A stretch of DNA of 41,360 bases from Singulisphaera sp. GP187 (GTDB lineage Bacteria > Planctomycetota > Planctomycetia > Gemmatales > Gemmataceae), in the NCBI GenBank assembly GCA_945905925.1, contig CAMDQN010000057.1:1-41360 (forward strand), read 5' to 3'. The first letter of the stretch is position 1, and every line of letters starts with the position of its first letter. The notes beneath the pieces were generated by a model. The model was not told the DNA's origin. It did no database searches and saw nothing but the letters and a program-made list of their open reading frames with translations. Below, in pieces: positions 18,456-27,071 of this stretch. The translations under genes were made by a program, and so were the position numbers.

Positions 18456-19413
18456 CGGAGAGGCCTTTCTCTTCGGAGTGTAACGTTTATTTGCGCGGAC
18501 CGGCGCCGCGGCGCCGGTGCGAATCGGGTGGAGGGGACGCCCGTTGTTTCGTGACCGGGAATCAACCCGGCCGCGCCATCGGGGAAGCAAACGAATGAAC
18601 TACTGGGACGAGTCAGACACTCCACCGCTTGGGAGCCACACGAATGGGGGTACGCCCCGTCGGTGTAGCGATCGCGTAACAGTTCAGCAAACCCCTCGGT
18701 GAATACAAGGTTTCGCGCGGGCGGTGTCCGGGGTGCCGGACCGGTGGGATTCGTCACGGGACGAAAAGGCAGACACTGTCGATGTCGCGATAGTCGCGGA
18801 AAAATGAACAAACGATGAACGTTTGCGGCGCACGGGTACTGCGCGCCGCAAAGGGCCCAGCGACTGTCGGTTTTTCGGTCAATCACGTCCACCCGCTCCG
18901 GTCCCTTCGTTCGCGGTGTGTTCCGCCCACACGTCGTCGGTTGCGCCGTCTCGTCTCATCGTGTGGTTGCGGTCCGCGCCTTCGATCAGAAACGGAAAAC
19001 CAGAGCCCGCGAGACACCAGTTCGTGCGGTGATCAGTGCGGGCGCCGCGTTCGGTTCCCGGCTCGCAACCGGCGCGCGCGGCACCACCGGTACGGCCGGT
19101 CGAACCGACGTAGGCAGACATCTCTTCGCGTCCGCCGGTGTTGAAGATGCAGCGCGATGGAAGGATTGGGCGAAGTGATCTTTCCGGCTTTTCCCTGAGG
19201 CTTTACCATCTCGTTACCTTGTTGTCTCGTCTGAATCAGTGAGGAACTGCCCGTCGGGCAACTGGGGGTTGCGCTCCAGGTTAATGAACAGCCGCCATAC
19301 AAGGGCTGAAGACAGAAAACCAATTCGTAGCCTATGGGCGCAAGTCCCAGGCTCGCGACTCTCTCCCGGGATCGCCGCGCCGGCGGTCTGTTCTACTTGT
19401 TCGAGGAGCCACG
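18456..19413. other. Long divergent intergenic region between two giant genes
   Basis: About 960 bp separate the divergent starts of the 3,834- and 2,130-residue proteins. Short open frames exist on both strands, but their translations are arginine-rich and lack family likeness, so I call none of them. Visible structure: a perfect 20-bp palindrome at 18499-18518; a small inverted repeat CAAACG/CGTTTG at 18809-18825 overlapping the direct repeat ATGAAC; and a TGCCCG/CGGGCA hairpin near 19249. Promoters for both genes must lie here, but no strong -35/-10 pair was found. Confidence 0.6.
18499..18518. repeat. Perfect 20-bp palindrome upstream of the giant gene
   Basis: ACCGGCGCCGCGGCGCCGGT is fully self-complementary. 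It is centred about 54 bp before the giant gene's start codon, so it probably falls in the promoter or 5' leader. It could be an operator or an mRNA hairpin. There is no T-tract. Confidence 0.6.
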
Positions 19414-22400
19414 ATGCGACGCGCGACGGTTTGGTTGATGGGTGGGTTCCTCGCGACCCTTGCCGGCACGGTGCTCCTGACACCGAACTCCACGGCCGGT
19501 GACATCGGGTTCATCGAGGACTTCGCGCTCGCGAAGGACCGCACTATTGCGCTGAAGCAACTCATCCCGGGCAGCGAAGACTTCTACTACTACCACTGCC
19601 TGCACTACCTGAACTCGGGGCAGTTCGAGAAGATCGAAGCGCAGACGAAGTTGTGGCACGAGCGCCACGGGCAGACGGCCCGGCTCACGGAGATCCAGAC
19701 GCGGCACGCGCTGCTCGCCTACGAGAACGATCCGAAGAAGGCGCTCGACTACGTGCGCTCGCGGCTCGGACTGCACTTCGACCACCAGAAGGAGGTTGTC
19801 GGCGTCGCGGTCAACCTGCCGACCGCACTCGACCAGAAGCTCATCAGCCGCGACACACTGAAGGCCGAGTCGTTGCGTCGGTGGGGGACGCTCGACAACT
19901 TCGAGGCGAGTGCGCTGGAGTGGCTCGCGTCGGATGCGCTGTCGTGGGAGAACCGGCGCCAACTGTTGTCGCGGCTCACGCGGCCCGACATCGCGAACCT
20001 GCCGAAGCTCGTCTCGGACGATTTGTCCGCACCGCACCCGCAGTCGTTCGGCGCGTACAACGTTCACCGCCAGATGACGCTGACGCAACTCGAAGACCTC
20101 GTGAAGCTGAAGCCCGGCGTGCTGAACGAGTCCGCGTTCGTCTCGGCTTACGTGACGAAACTTCAGCCCAGCACCGACGACGACTGGAAGCGCGACCGCA
20201 AACTCGCGAAAGCGTTCCTCGATAGGCTCCAGGTTTTCGCGGACCGGCTCGACCCGGTTCACAACCCGTTGAAGGCGCACATCGCGTACCACCGGCTTGT
20301 GTTCGACCGCGCTGAGGGCACTTACAACAAGGACCGGTTGATCGACTACCTGAAACTGCCGCGTGGTCAGGCGTACATGCACCGCCGGTTGCTCGACTCC
20401 GAGTCCGCGCGCAAGTATCCTGCGAACCTCGGCGTCGATTACGCCGCGATCACGCTCATGCCGATCGTGGGCGACGACTCGCCGCTGGTTCGCAGTTACC
20501 TGCTTCACTTCCTGACGGACGCCGCGACCACGAAGGATTTCGACTCCTACATCGACGACGTGGTGTTGAAGCACCTCTTCGCGGAGTCGAAGTTGACTAA
20601 CGGCGTCGGTGACGCGGAGCGTTGGGCTTCGCTGATTCCACCCGAAGCGCTGAAGTCGCTGAAGGATCGCGTGGACATCGACTTCGCGTTCACCAACAAG
20701 ACCGATGTCGGCGTGGACGAACCGATTCGACTCGAAGTCTTCGTGAAGAACGCGCCGACGCTGCTGATGAAGGTGTACGAGATCAACGCAAGGCACTTCT
20801 ACCGCACGCACGGCCGTGAGATCGACACCGACATCAACCTCGACGGTTTGGTCGCGAACGCGGAGCGCGTCATCACCGGGAATGCGGACCCGTTCCGCCG
20901 CTCGGCGCTCACGCTGGAACTGCCGGACCCGAAGGGCCAACCCGGGTTCCCGGAAGCCGGGCGCGCCGGCGTGTACGTGATCGACCTCATCGGCGGCGGC
21001 AAGAGCAGCCGTGCGTTGATCCGCAAGGGCCGGCTGTACCCGATCGTGAGCACCGGCACCGCGGGCCACGTCGTCCGTGTCGTGACTGAGAAGAACCAAC
21101 CCGTGAACGACGCGGCCGCGTGGCTCGGCGCGGTCGAATACAAGGCCGACAAGGACGGCACGATTCACCTGCCGTTCAGCACGAACCCGGGCCGGCGGAA
21201 CATCGTCCTGTCGCGTGGCGACTTCGCGTGCCTCGATTACTTGAACCACCAGGCCGAAGACTTCCGCCTCACCGCGGGCATCCACATCGACCGCGAGAGC
21301 CTCATTTCGCAACGCATCGCGCCGATCTTCATCCGCCCCGGTTTGAAGCTTAACGGCAACCCGGTGTCCGTGAAGTTGCTCGAAGAAGTGCGCGTTCGCA
21401 TCACCTCGACCGATCACGACAACGTGCCGTCCTCGACCGAAATTCCGAATTTCAAACTATTCGAGGACCGCGAATCGATCCACGAGATTCGCGTGCCCTC
21501 AAGATTGTCGAAGTTGGAAGTCACGATCAGCGCGAAGGTGAAGGTTCTCAGCACCGGCAAGACGGTGGACTTGATCGCGTCGCAGTCGTTCGCGGTGAGT
21601 GAGTTCGCACGCACCGACAAGATCGAAGACCTGCACCTCGCGAAGTTCGGCAGCGATTATGTCATTGAACTTCTCGGCCGCACCGGGGAACCGAAGCCGG
21701 ACCGCCCGGTGACGCTCAGCATCAAGCACCGCGAGTTCAAGGAAGCGGTCCACGTCCTCCTCAAGAGCAACGCTCAGGGCCGTGTGCTTCTCGGTTCGTT
21801 GGGCGACGTGACCTCGGTTACCGCGACCAACCCCGACGGTATCGCGCACACCTGGACCCTGTTAAGCGACCGGCACACCTATCGCCAACTGATCCATGCG
21901 AAGGCAGGCGATGCGGTCACGCTCCCGCACCTCGGCGCCGCGGGCAAGCCGGCGCGCGAAGAACTCGCGCTGTTCGAGGTTCGCGGTGACATGATCCGTA
22001 CCGACAAGTTCGCGCTGCTCTCAATCGAGAAGGGTTTGATCGAGATTCGCGGCCTTGCGCCCGGCGACTACGATCTTTACCTGAAGCGTTCGGGGGAGAA
22101 GATTCGGATTCGCGTGGCAGAAGGCGCCGCGCAGGACGGCTACGTGCTGAACAACGTGCGGCAACTTCAACTGCCCGGTCTGAAGCCGGTGCAGATCGAA
22201 ACCGTGACCGCGGACAAGGACAACGTTACTGTCAAGTTGCAGAACGCGTCGAAGTTCTCGCGAGTCCACATCTTCGCGACGCGTTATCAGCCGGCGTTCT
22301 CGGCGTTCGGCAACTTCGCAAAGGTGCGCGACACGGAGCCAGAAGGCGCGTTCCCGCTGCACGCGGAATCGGTGTACTTGACCGGCCGCAACATCGGCGA

Positions 22401-25400
22401 CGAGTACCGCTACGTGCTCGAACGGCGCAGCCAGAAAAAGTACCCCGGGAACATGCTCGCGCGCCCGGAGTTGCTCCTCAACCCGTGGGCCGTGCGCTTG
22501 ACTGAAACCGGCGAGCAAGTCGCGATCGGCGGCGATCAGTTCGGACGCGGTGGCGGTGTCGTGCCCGGTTCGTCCTTGCCGCCAGCGGCGCCACCGGCGC
22601 CGGAGCCGAACGTCGGGCCGCTCGTCGGCGACTTCGCCGATCTCGATTTCCTGTACGACGCCTCCGCGGTCGCGATGAACCTCAGCGCCGACAAGGACGG
22701 CATCGTTACGCTGCTGCGCAAGGACGTCGGACCGCACGCGATGATTCACGTGGTCGCCTGCGACCCGCTGAACACCACGTACCGTTCGGCGAGCCTCGCG
22801 GAAGCGCCGGCCAACTTCGTCGATCTGCGCCTCAAGAACGGCCTCGATCCGACGAAGCACTTCACTCAGCAGAAGCAGGTCACAATCGCGGACCCGAATA
22901 AAGTGTTCGTGCTCGATGACGTCGCGGGCAGCAAGTTCGAGGCTTACGACAGCCTCGCGAAGGTGTACAGCCTCTACGCGACTATCTCGAAAGACCCGAA
23001 GTTGGCGGAGTTCGCGTTCATTCTCCGGTGGCCGACGCTCAAGATCGAACAGAAGAAGGAACTGTACTCGAAGTACGCGTGCCACGAACTCAGCTTTTTC
23101 CTGTCGAAGAAGGACCCTGAGTTCTTCAAGACCGTCATCAACCCGCACCTCGCGAACAAAAAGGACAAGACGTTCCTCGATCACTACTTGCTCGACGGCG
23201 ACGTGAAGGGCTTCATGCAGCCGTGGGAGTTCGGTCGGCTGAACGTGCCGGAGCGTGTTCTCCTTTCGCAGAAGATCGCGGGCGAACCGGTCAAGACCGC
23301 GCGCCACCTAGAAGACCTACTCCGTCTCTTGCCGCCGAACGCGGACCGCGACCTGTTTCTGTTCAACGTCGCGGTGGAGAACACCGCGCTGGGCGCGTCC
23401 ACGAGCGATCCGTTCGCCAACGCGAAGTACCCCCCGCCGCCGCCGGTGTTGACGCTGCCGCCCGGCCCGGCGCCGCCGAGCGAGCCGTCCGCGCCGCGCC
23501 CGTCTGCGGGTCCCCCGCCAGGCGGGTTCCCCGGCACGCCGCCCGCGGAGAGGCCCGGTTTCGGGCAGAAGGGCAAAGATGGTCGCGGAGGGGAAGCGAA
23601 GAAGGACGCCAAGGAAACCGGCGACCCGAAGGGCGGCGACAAGGGCGACCCGGACGACGCCAAGAAAGCGCGCGATGTCGAGGACCGCTATTACCGCGAT
23701 GACCGCGAGAAGTTCGTTCCGCGCGCGCTGTACCGCAAACTCGACCCGACGATGGAGTGGGCCGAGAACAATTACTACAAGTTGCTCATTCAGGAGCAAA
23801 CCGGCGACTTGGTGAAGGTGAATCGCTTCTGGGCCGACTACGCGGCGCACGACGGGAAGGGCACCTACCTGTCTCGCAACCTGCCGATCGCATCGAGCAA
23901 CTTCACGGAGATGATGTTCGCGCTCGCAATGCTCGACCTGCCGTTTGAACCCGCGAAGCACGAGGTGAACTTCGCGCAGGGCAAGATGACTTTGAAGCCC
24001 GGCTCGAAGATGATCGCGTTCCACGAAGAAGTGCGCCCGGCCGAAGGGAAAGGCGGGCAACTGCCAATCCTCGTGAGCCAGAACTTCTATCGCCACGGCG
24101 ACCGGTTCCGCGAAGAGGGCGGCGAGAAGTACGACAAGTTCGTGACCGAAGAGTTCGTCGTCCACACCGTCTATGGTTGTCAGGTGGTCGTGACGAACCC
24201 GACATCGTCGCGTCAGAAGTTGTCGGTGTTGTTGCAACTGCCGGTCGGCGCGCTCGCGGTCGCCGGCGGGCGCCAGACGAAGGCCGTGCAGCTCGCGCTG
24301 GAGCCGTATCACACGCAGACCATCGACTACCTGTTCTACTTCCCGATCCCGGGCAAGTTTAACCACTTCCCGGTTCACGTCGCGAAGAACGAGTTATTCG
24401 TGACGAGCGCGCAACCGTTCCAGTTCAACGTGGTGGCGAAGGCGACGAAGCTCGACACGACAGCGTGGGACTACGTCTCGCAACATGGCACGAACGACGA
24501 AGTACTCGCGTTCATGATGCGCGAAAACGTGCGTGCGCTGAACCTCGACAAGATCGCGTTCCGCATGAGGGACCGCGCCTTCTACTCGACGGTCATTCAA
24601 CTGCTTCACGATCGGCACCTGTATCAGAGTACGCTGTACAGTTATGGGGTTCACCACGCGGACGCCGCGACCGCCAAGCAGTTCCTGATGCACCAGGACG
24701 CGTTCGTGGCCCAGACCGGCGGCCCGATTGATTCGCCGCTGCTGTTCGTCGATCCGGTCTCGCGTCACACATACGAGCATCTCGAGTACAAGCCGCTCGT
24801 AAACGCTCGCGCACACTCGCTGGGCAAGCGCCGGCAGATCGTCAACGACCGGTTGTTCGAGCAGTATCACAAGATGCTGAAGGTGATGTCGTACCGCAAC
24901 GAACTGAACGACACAGACCTGCTTGCGGTGACGTACTACTTGTTGCTGCAAGACCGCATCGACGAAGCGTTCGACACCTTCGCGCGTGTGAATCGCGACA
25001 AGGTGACGACGAAGATGCAGTACGACTACTGCTCCGCGTATCTGGAGATGTTCGACGGCGACCTGAAGAAGTCGCGTGCGATCGCCGCGAAGTACACCGA
25101 GTACCCGGTGGACCGCTGGAAGACCACGTTCGCGACGATCATTGCCCAGATCGACGAGATCGAGGGGAAGGGCGGGAAACTGATCGACCCGAAGGACCAC
25201 GTGCAGAACCAGGGCAATCTGGCCGCGACCGAACCGGGCTTTGAGTTCGTGATTGATGCGAAGTCGATCAACCTCACGTGGCAGAACCTCGACACGGTGA
25301 AGGTGAATTACTACCCGATGGACGTGGAATTGCTGTTCAGCACGAGTCCATTCGTGCAGCAGAGCGGCGGGCAGTTCGCGTCGATCCGGCCGAACATGAC

Positions 25401-25806
25401 GAAGGAGATTTCGCTTCCGAAGGGCGTAAACAAACTCGCGGTGCCGCTGCCGGAGCAGTTCGCGAGCAAGAACGTTCTCGTGGAAATCGTGGGTGCTGGC
25501 AAGACGCGTGCGGTGCCGTACTACGCGACCGCGATGACCGTGAACGTGACGGAGAACTATGGTGCGCTTCGCGTGGCAGACACCGCGGCGGGCAAGGGCT
25601 TGCCGAAGGTGTACGTGAAGGTGTACGCGAAGTTAGCCGACGGCAGTGTGAAGTTCCACAAGGACGGGTACACGGACCTTCGCGGTCGTTTCGACTACGT
25701 TTCGGTGAACACGCCGGAGCGTCAGGCGATCGAGAAGTTCTCGGTTCTGGTGCTAAGCGAAGACCGCGGCGCGCTGATTCGCGAGGTGGCGCCTCCGCAG
25801 CGGTAA
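19414..25806 (+). CDS. Very large secreted protein of unrecognised family (2,130 aa)
   Basis: I do not recognise a named family. The ATG at 19414 has GAGGAG about eight bases upstream and starts a signal peptide (hydrophobic to about residue 22, then NSTAGD). Residues 30-410 look largely helical. About 420-900 look like successive beta-sandwich units, with segments such as GRLYPIVSTGTAGHVVRVVTE and DKDGTIHLPFST that recall macroglobulin-type (alpha-2-macroglobulin) domains. No thioester GCGEQ-type motif is present. A proline/glycine/lysine-rich linker covers about 1337-1425. Residues 1425-1980 are mixed, and the last 100 residues look like another beta domain (KVYVKVYAKLADGSVKF). No membrane segment follows the signal peptide, so a periplasmic or secreted protein is likely. 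It is followed after 146 bp by a TlpA-like thioredoxin on the same strand. The macroglobulin likeness is a weak inference. Confidence 0.9.
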   Translation: MRRATVWLMGGFLATLAGTVLLTPNSTAGDIGFIEDFALAKDRTIALKQLIPGSEDFYYYHCLHYLNSGQFEKIEAQTKLWHERHGQTARLTEIQTRHALLAYENDPKKALDYVRSRLGLHFDHQKEVVGVAVNLPTALDQKLISRDTLKAESLRRWGTLDNFEASALEWLASDALSWENRRQLLSRLTRPDIANLPKLVSDDLSAPHPQSFGAYNVHRQMTLTQLEDLVKLKPGVLNESAFVSAYVTKLQPSTDDDWKRDRKLAKAFLDRLQVFADRLDPVHNPLKAHIAYHRLVFDRAEGTYNKDRLIDYLKLPRGQAYMHRRLLDSESARKYPANLGVDYAAITLMPIVGDDSPLVRSYLLHFLTDAATTKDFDSYIDDVVLKHLFAESKLTNGVGDAERWASLIPPEALKSLKDRVDIDFAFTNKTDVGVDEPIRLEVFVKNAPTLLMKVYEINARHFYRTHGREIDTDINLDGLVANAERVITGNADPFRRSALTLELPDPKGQPGFPEAGRAGVYVIDLIGGGKSSRALIRKGRLYPIVSTGTAGHVVRVVTEKNQPVNDAAAWLGAVEYKADKDGTIHLPFSTNPGRRNIVLSRGDFACLDYLNHQAEDFRLTAGIHIDRESLISQRIAPIFIRPGLKLNGNPVSVKLLEEVRVRITSTDHDNVPSSTEIPNFKLFEDRESIHEIRVPSRLSKLEVTISAKVKVLSTGKTVDLIASQSFAVSEFARTDKIEDLHLAKFGSDYVIELLGRTGEPKPDRPVTLSIKHREFKEAVHVLLKSNAQGRVLLGSLGDVTSVTATNPDGIAHTWTLLSDRHTYRQLIHAKAGDAVTLPHLGAAGKPAREELALFEVRGDMIRTDKFALLSIEKGLIEIRGLAPGDYDLYLKRSGEKIRIRVAEGAAQDGYVLNNVRQLQLPGLKPVQIETVTADKDNVTVKLQNASKFSRVHIFATRYQPAFSAFGNFAKVRDTEPEGAFPLHAESVYLTGRNIGDEYRYVLERRSQKKYPGNMLARPELLLNPWAVRLTETGEQVAIGGDQFGRGGGVVPGSSLPPAAPPAPEPNVGPLVGDFADLDFLYDASAVAMNLSADKDGIVTLLRKDVGPHAMIHVVACDPLNTTYRSASLAEAPANFVDLRLKNGLDPTKHFTQQKQVTIADPNKVFVLDDVAGSKFEAYDSLAKVYSLYATISKDPKLAEFAFILRWPTLKIEQKKELYSKYACHELSFFLSKKDPEFFKTVINPHLANKKDKTFLDHYLLDGDVKGFMQPWEFGRLNVPERVLLSQKIAGEPVKTARHLEDLLRLLPPNADRDLFLFNVAVENTALGASTSDPFANAKYPPPPPVLTLPPGPAPPSEPSAPRPSAGPPPGGFPGTPPAERPGFGQKGKDGRGGEAKKDAKETGDPKGGDKGDPDDAKKARDVEDRYYRDDREKFVPRALYRKLDPTMEWAENNYYKLLIQEQTGDLVKVNRFWADYAAHDGKGTYLSRNLPIASSNFTEMMFALAMLDLPFEPAKHEVNFAQGKMTLKPGSKMIAFHEEVRPAEGKGGQLPILVSQNFYRHGDRFREEGGEKYDKFVTEEFVVHTVYGCQVVVTNPTSSRQKLSVLLQLPVGALAVAGGRQTKAVQLALEPYHTQTIDYLFYFPIPGKFNHFPVHVAKNELFVTSAQPFQFNVVAKATKLDTTAWDYVSQHGTNDEVLAFMMRENVRALNLDKIAFRMRDRAFYSTVIQLLHDRHLYQSTLYSYGVHHADAATAKQFLMHQDAFVAQTGGPIDSPLLFVDPVSRHTYEHLEYKPLVNARAHSLGKRRQIVNDRLFEQYHKMLKVMSYRNELNDTDLLAVTYYLLLQDRIDEAFDTFARVNRDKVTTKMQYDYCSAYLEMFDGDLKKSRAIAAKYTEYPVDRWKTTFATIIAQIDEIEGKGGKLIDPKDHVQNQGNLAATEPGFEFVIDAKSINLTWQNLDTVKVNYYPMDVELLFSTSPFVQQSGGQFASIRPNMTKEISLPKGVNKLAVPLPEQFASKNVLVEIVGAGKTRAVPYYATAMTVNVTENYGALRVADTAAGKGLPKVYVKVYAKLADGSVKFHKDGYTDLRGRFDYVSVNTPERQAIEKFSVLVLSEDRGALIREVAPPQR

Positions 25807-25812
25807 GGAGCG

Positions 25813-25864
25813 GCGCGATCCTCTTTGTAACCCCGGATCGCAGGGATTACAAAGAGGATCGCGC
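25813..25864. repeat. 18-bp inverted repeat after the 2,130-aa gene
   Basis: GCGCGATCCTCTTTGTAA (25813-25830) is exactly complementary to 25847-25864. After one mismatch, three further pairs extend the stem, leaving an 8-base loop. It starts six bases after the stop codon and ends about 90 bp before the TlpA-like gene. It could terminate or attenuate transcription, though no T-tract follows. It could instead be a dispersed palindromic repeat. Confidence 0.8.
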
Positions 25865-25952
25865 TGGTTGTGGGCCTCTTCTTTCCCGCGTCTTCATCAG
25901 ACGTACACTCAATCTTGTCTCGCTCCCGATTCACATTAGAAGGGTATCTCTC

Positions 25953-27023
25953 ATGCGCAAATTGTTCGCTCTTGCCGTACTCGCCGGGCTGGTCGCTCCG
26001 GTCGTAGCCCAGGAGCCGAAGAAGGAGTCCGCACTCAAGGTCGGCGACAAAGCCCCCGCGATCAAAGCCACCAAGTGGCTCCAGGGTGCCGAGGTCAAGG
26101 AATTCGCCGAGGGCAAGACCTACGTCATGGAGTTCTGGGCCACGTGGTGCGGGCCGTGCATCGTCATGATGCCGCACATGGCCGAACTGCAGGCCGAGTA
26201 CAAGGCGAAAGGCGTCACGTTTATTGGGTTCACCAAGAAAGACCCCAACAACACGGAGGAGAAGGTCAAGACGTTCGTCGAGAAGCGAGGCCCGAAGCTC
26301 GCGTACACCTTCGCCTACGCCGACGACAAGGACACCTACGACGCGTGGATGACGGCCGCCGGGCAGGGCGGGATTCCGTGTTGCTTCGTCGTCGATAAGA
26401 CCGGCAAGATCGCCTACATCGGCCACCCGATGTACCTCGACGTGGTGCTGCCGAAGGTCGTCGCCGGGAAGTGGACCGCGGCCGACCTCGAAGGCGTGAA
26501 GAAGATCGAAGAGGAAGTGGACGCGGTGTTCAAGGCAACCGGCGACAAAGACCCGGAAGTGTTCCTGAAGACGCTCGGGGAGTTCGAGAAGAAGTACCCG
26601 GAACTGTCAAGCATCCCGTACTTCCACAGCGCGCGCCTTGGCTCACTCGTGAGGGCCAAGAAGACCGATGAGGTGAAGAAGGTCGCGGAGACGCTGCTCG
26701 CGAAGGGTGTCAAAACTGACGACAGCGGGTTGGTCAACACCGTGACGCGGACGCTCGTGCTGTTCCCGGACGCGATCGCGAACAAAGGTCTGCACGCGAC
26801 CGCACTGAAGGCGGCCGAGGCCGGGCTGAAGGTGGCCGGCGACAAGGACGCGATCGCGCTGTTCTTCGTGGCTGAGGCGCATTTCATCGGCGGCGACAAG
26901 GTGAAGGCGAAGGACTTCGGCGCGAAGGCCGTGGCCGCAGCCGACGGGCAACTGAAAGAGCAGATCGAGACGCGAGTCAAACGCTACGACGAAGAGAAGA
27001 AGGAAGAGAAGAAGGACAAGTAA
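25953..27023 (+). CDS. TlpA-like periplasmic thioredoxin-fold protein with C-terminal extension
   Basis: A 356-residue exported protein. The signal peptide is MRKLFALAVLAGLVAPVVAQ, probably cut after residue 20. The TlpA/ResA-type thioredoxin domain (about 28-170) has the active site WCGPC (Cys66, Cys69) and a cis-proline segment GIPCCFVVD, which carries two further cysteines where family members often have threonines. Such proteins reduce or exchange disulfides in the periplasm. Residues 180-356 are an alpha-helical, lysine-rich extension with possible TPR-like repeats, ending in a highly charged EEKKEEKKDK tail. AGAAGGG precedes the ATG. The neighbouring 2,130-residue protein has few cysteines, so a dedicated redox partnership is not obvious. 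Confidence 0.92.
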   Translation: MRKLFALAVLAGLVAPVVAQEPKKESALKVGDKAPAIKATKWLQGAEVKEFAEGKTYVMEFWATWCGPCIVMMPHMAELQAEYKAKGVTFIGFTKKDPNNTEEKVKTFVEKRGPKLAYTFAYADDKDTYDAWMTAAGQGGIPCCFVVDKTGKIAYIGHPMYLDVVLPKVVAGKWTAADLEGVKKIEEEVDAVFKATGDKDPEVFLKTLGEFEKKYPELSSIPYFHSARLGSLVRAKKTDEVKKVAETLLAKGVKTDDSGLVNTVTRTLVLFPDAIANKGLHATALKAAEAGLKVAGDKDAIALFFVAEAHFIGGDKVKAKDFGAKAVAAADGQLKEQIETRVKRYDEEKKEEKKDK

Positions 27024-27032
27024 GGCGGGTCC

Positions 27033-27062
27033 ACCCGCGAAGCCGCGAGCGGCTTCGCGGGT
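27033..27062. terminator. Hairpin between convergent genes
   Basis: ACCCGCGAAGCC (27033-27044) pairs perfectly with GGCTTCGCGGGT (27051-27062) around a six-base loop. It lies 9 bp after the TlpA-like stop and 9 bp before the end of serS, so it is well placed as a two-way terminator. No T-tract follows on either strand. Confidence 0.55.
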
Positions 27063-27071
27063 GCGGTTATC

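Noticed and set aside
18517-19323. Short frames in the long intergenic region as small genes
   Set aside because: They overlap on both strands, are arginine-rich, and have no ribosome binding sites or likeness to known proteins.
19393-21417. A 674-codon minus-strand frame opposite the 2,130-residue protein
   Set aside because: Composition is Arg/Val/Glu-rich without domains, while the plus-strand gene has a signal peptide, ribosome binding site and ordered sequence.
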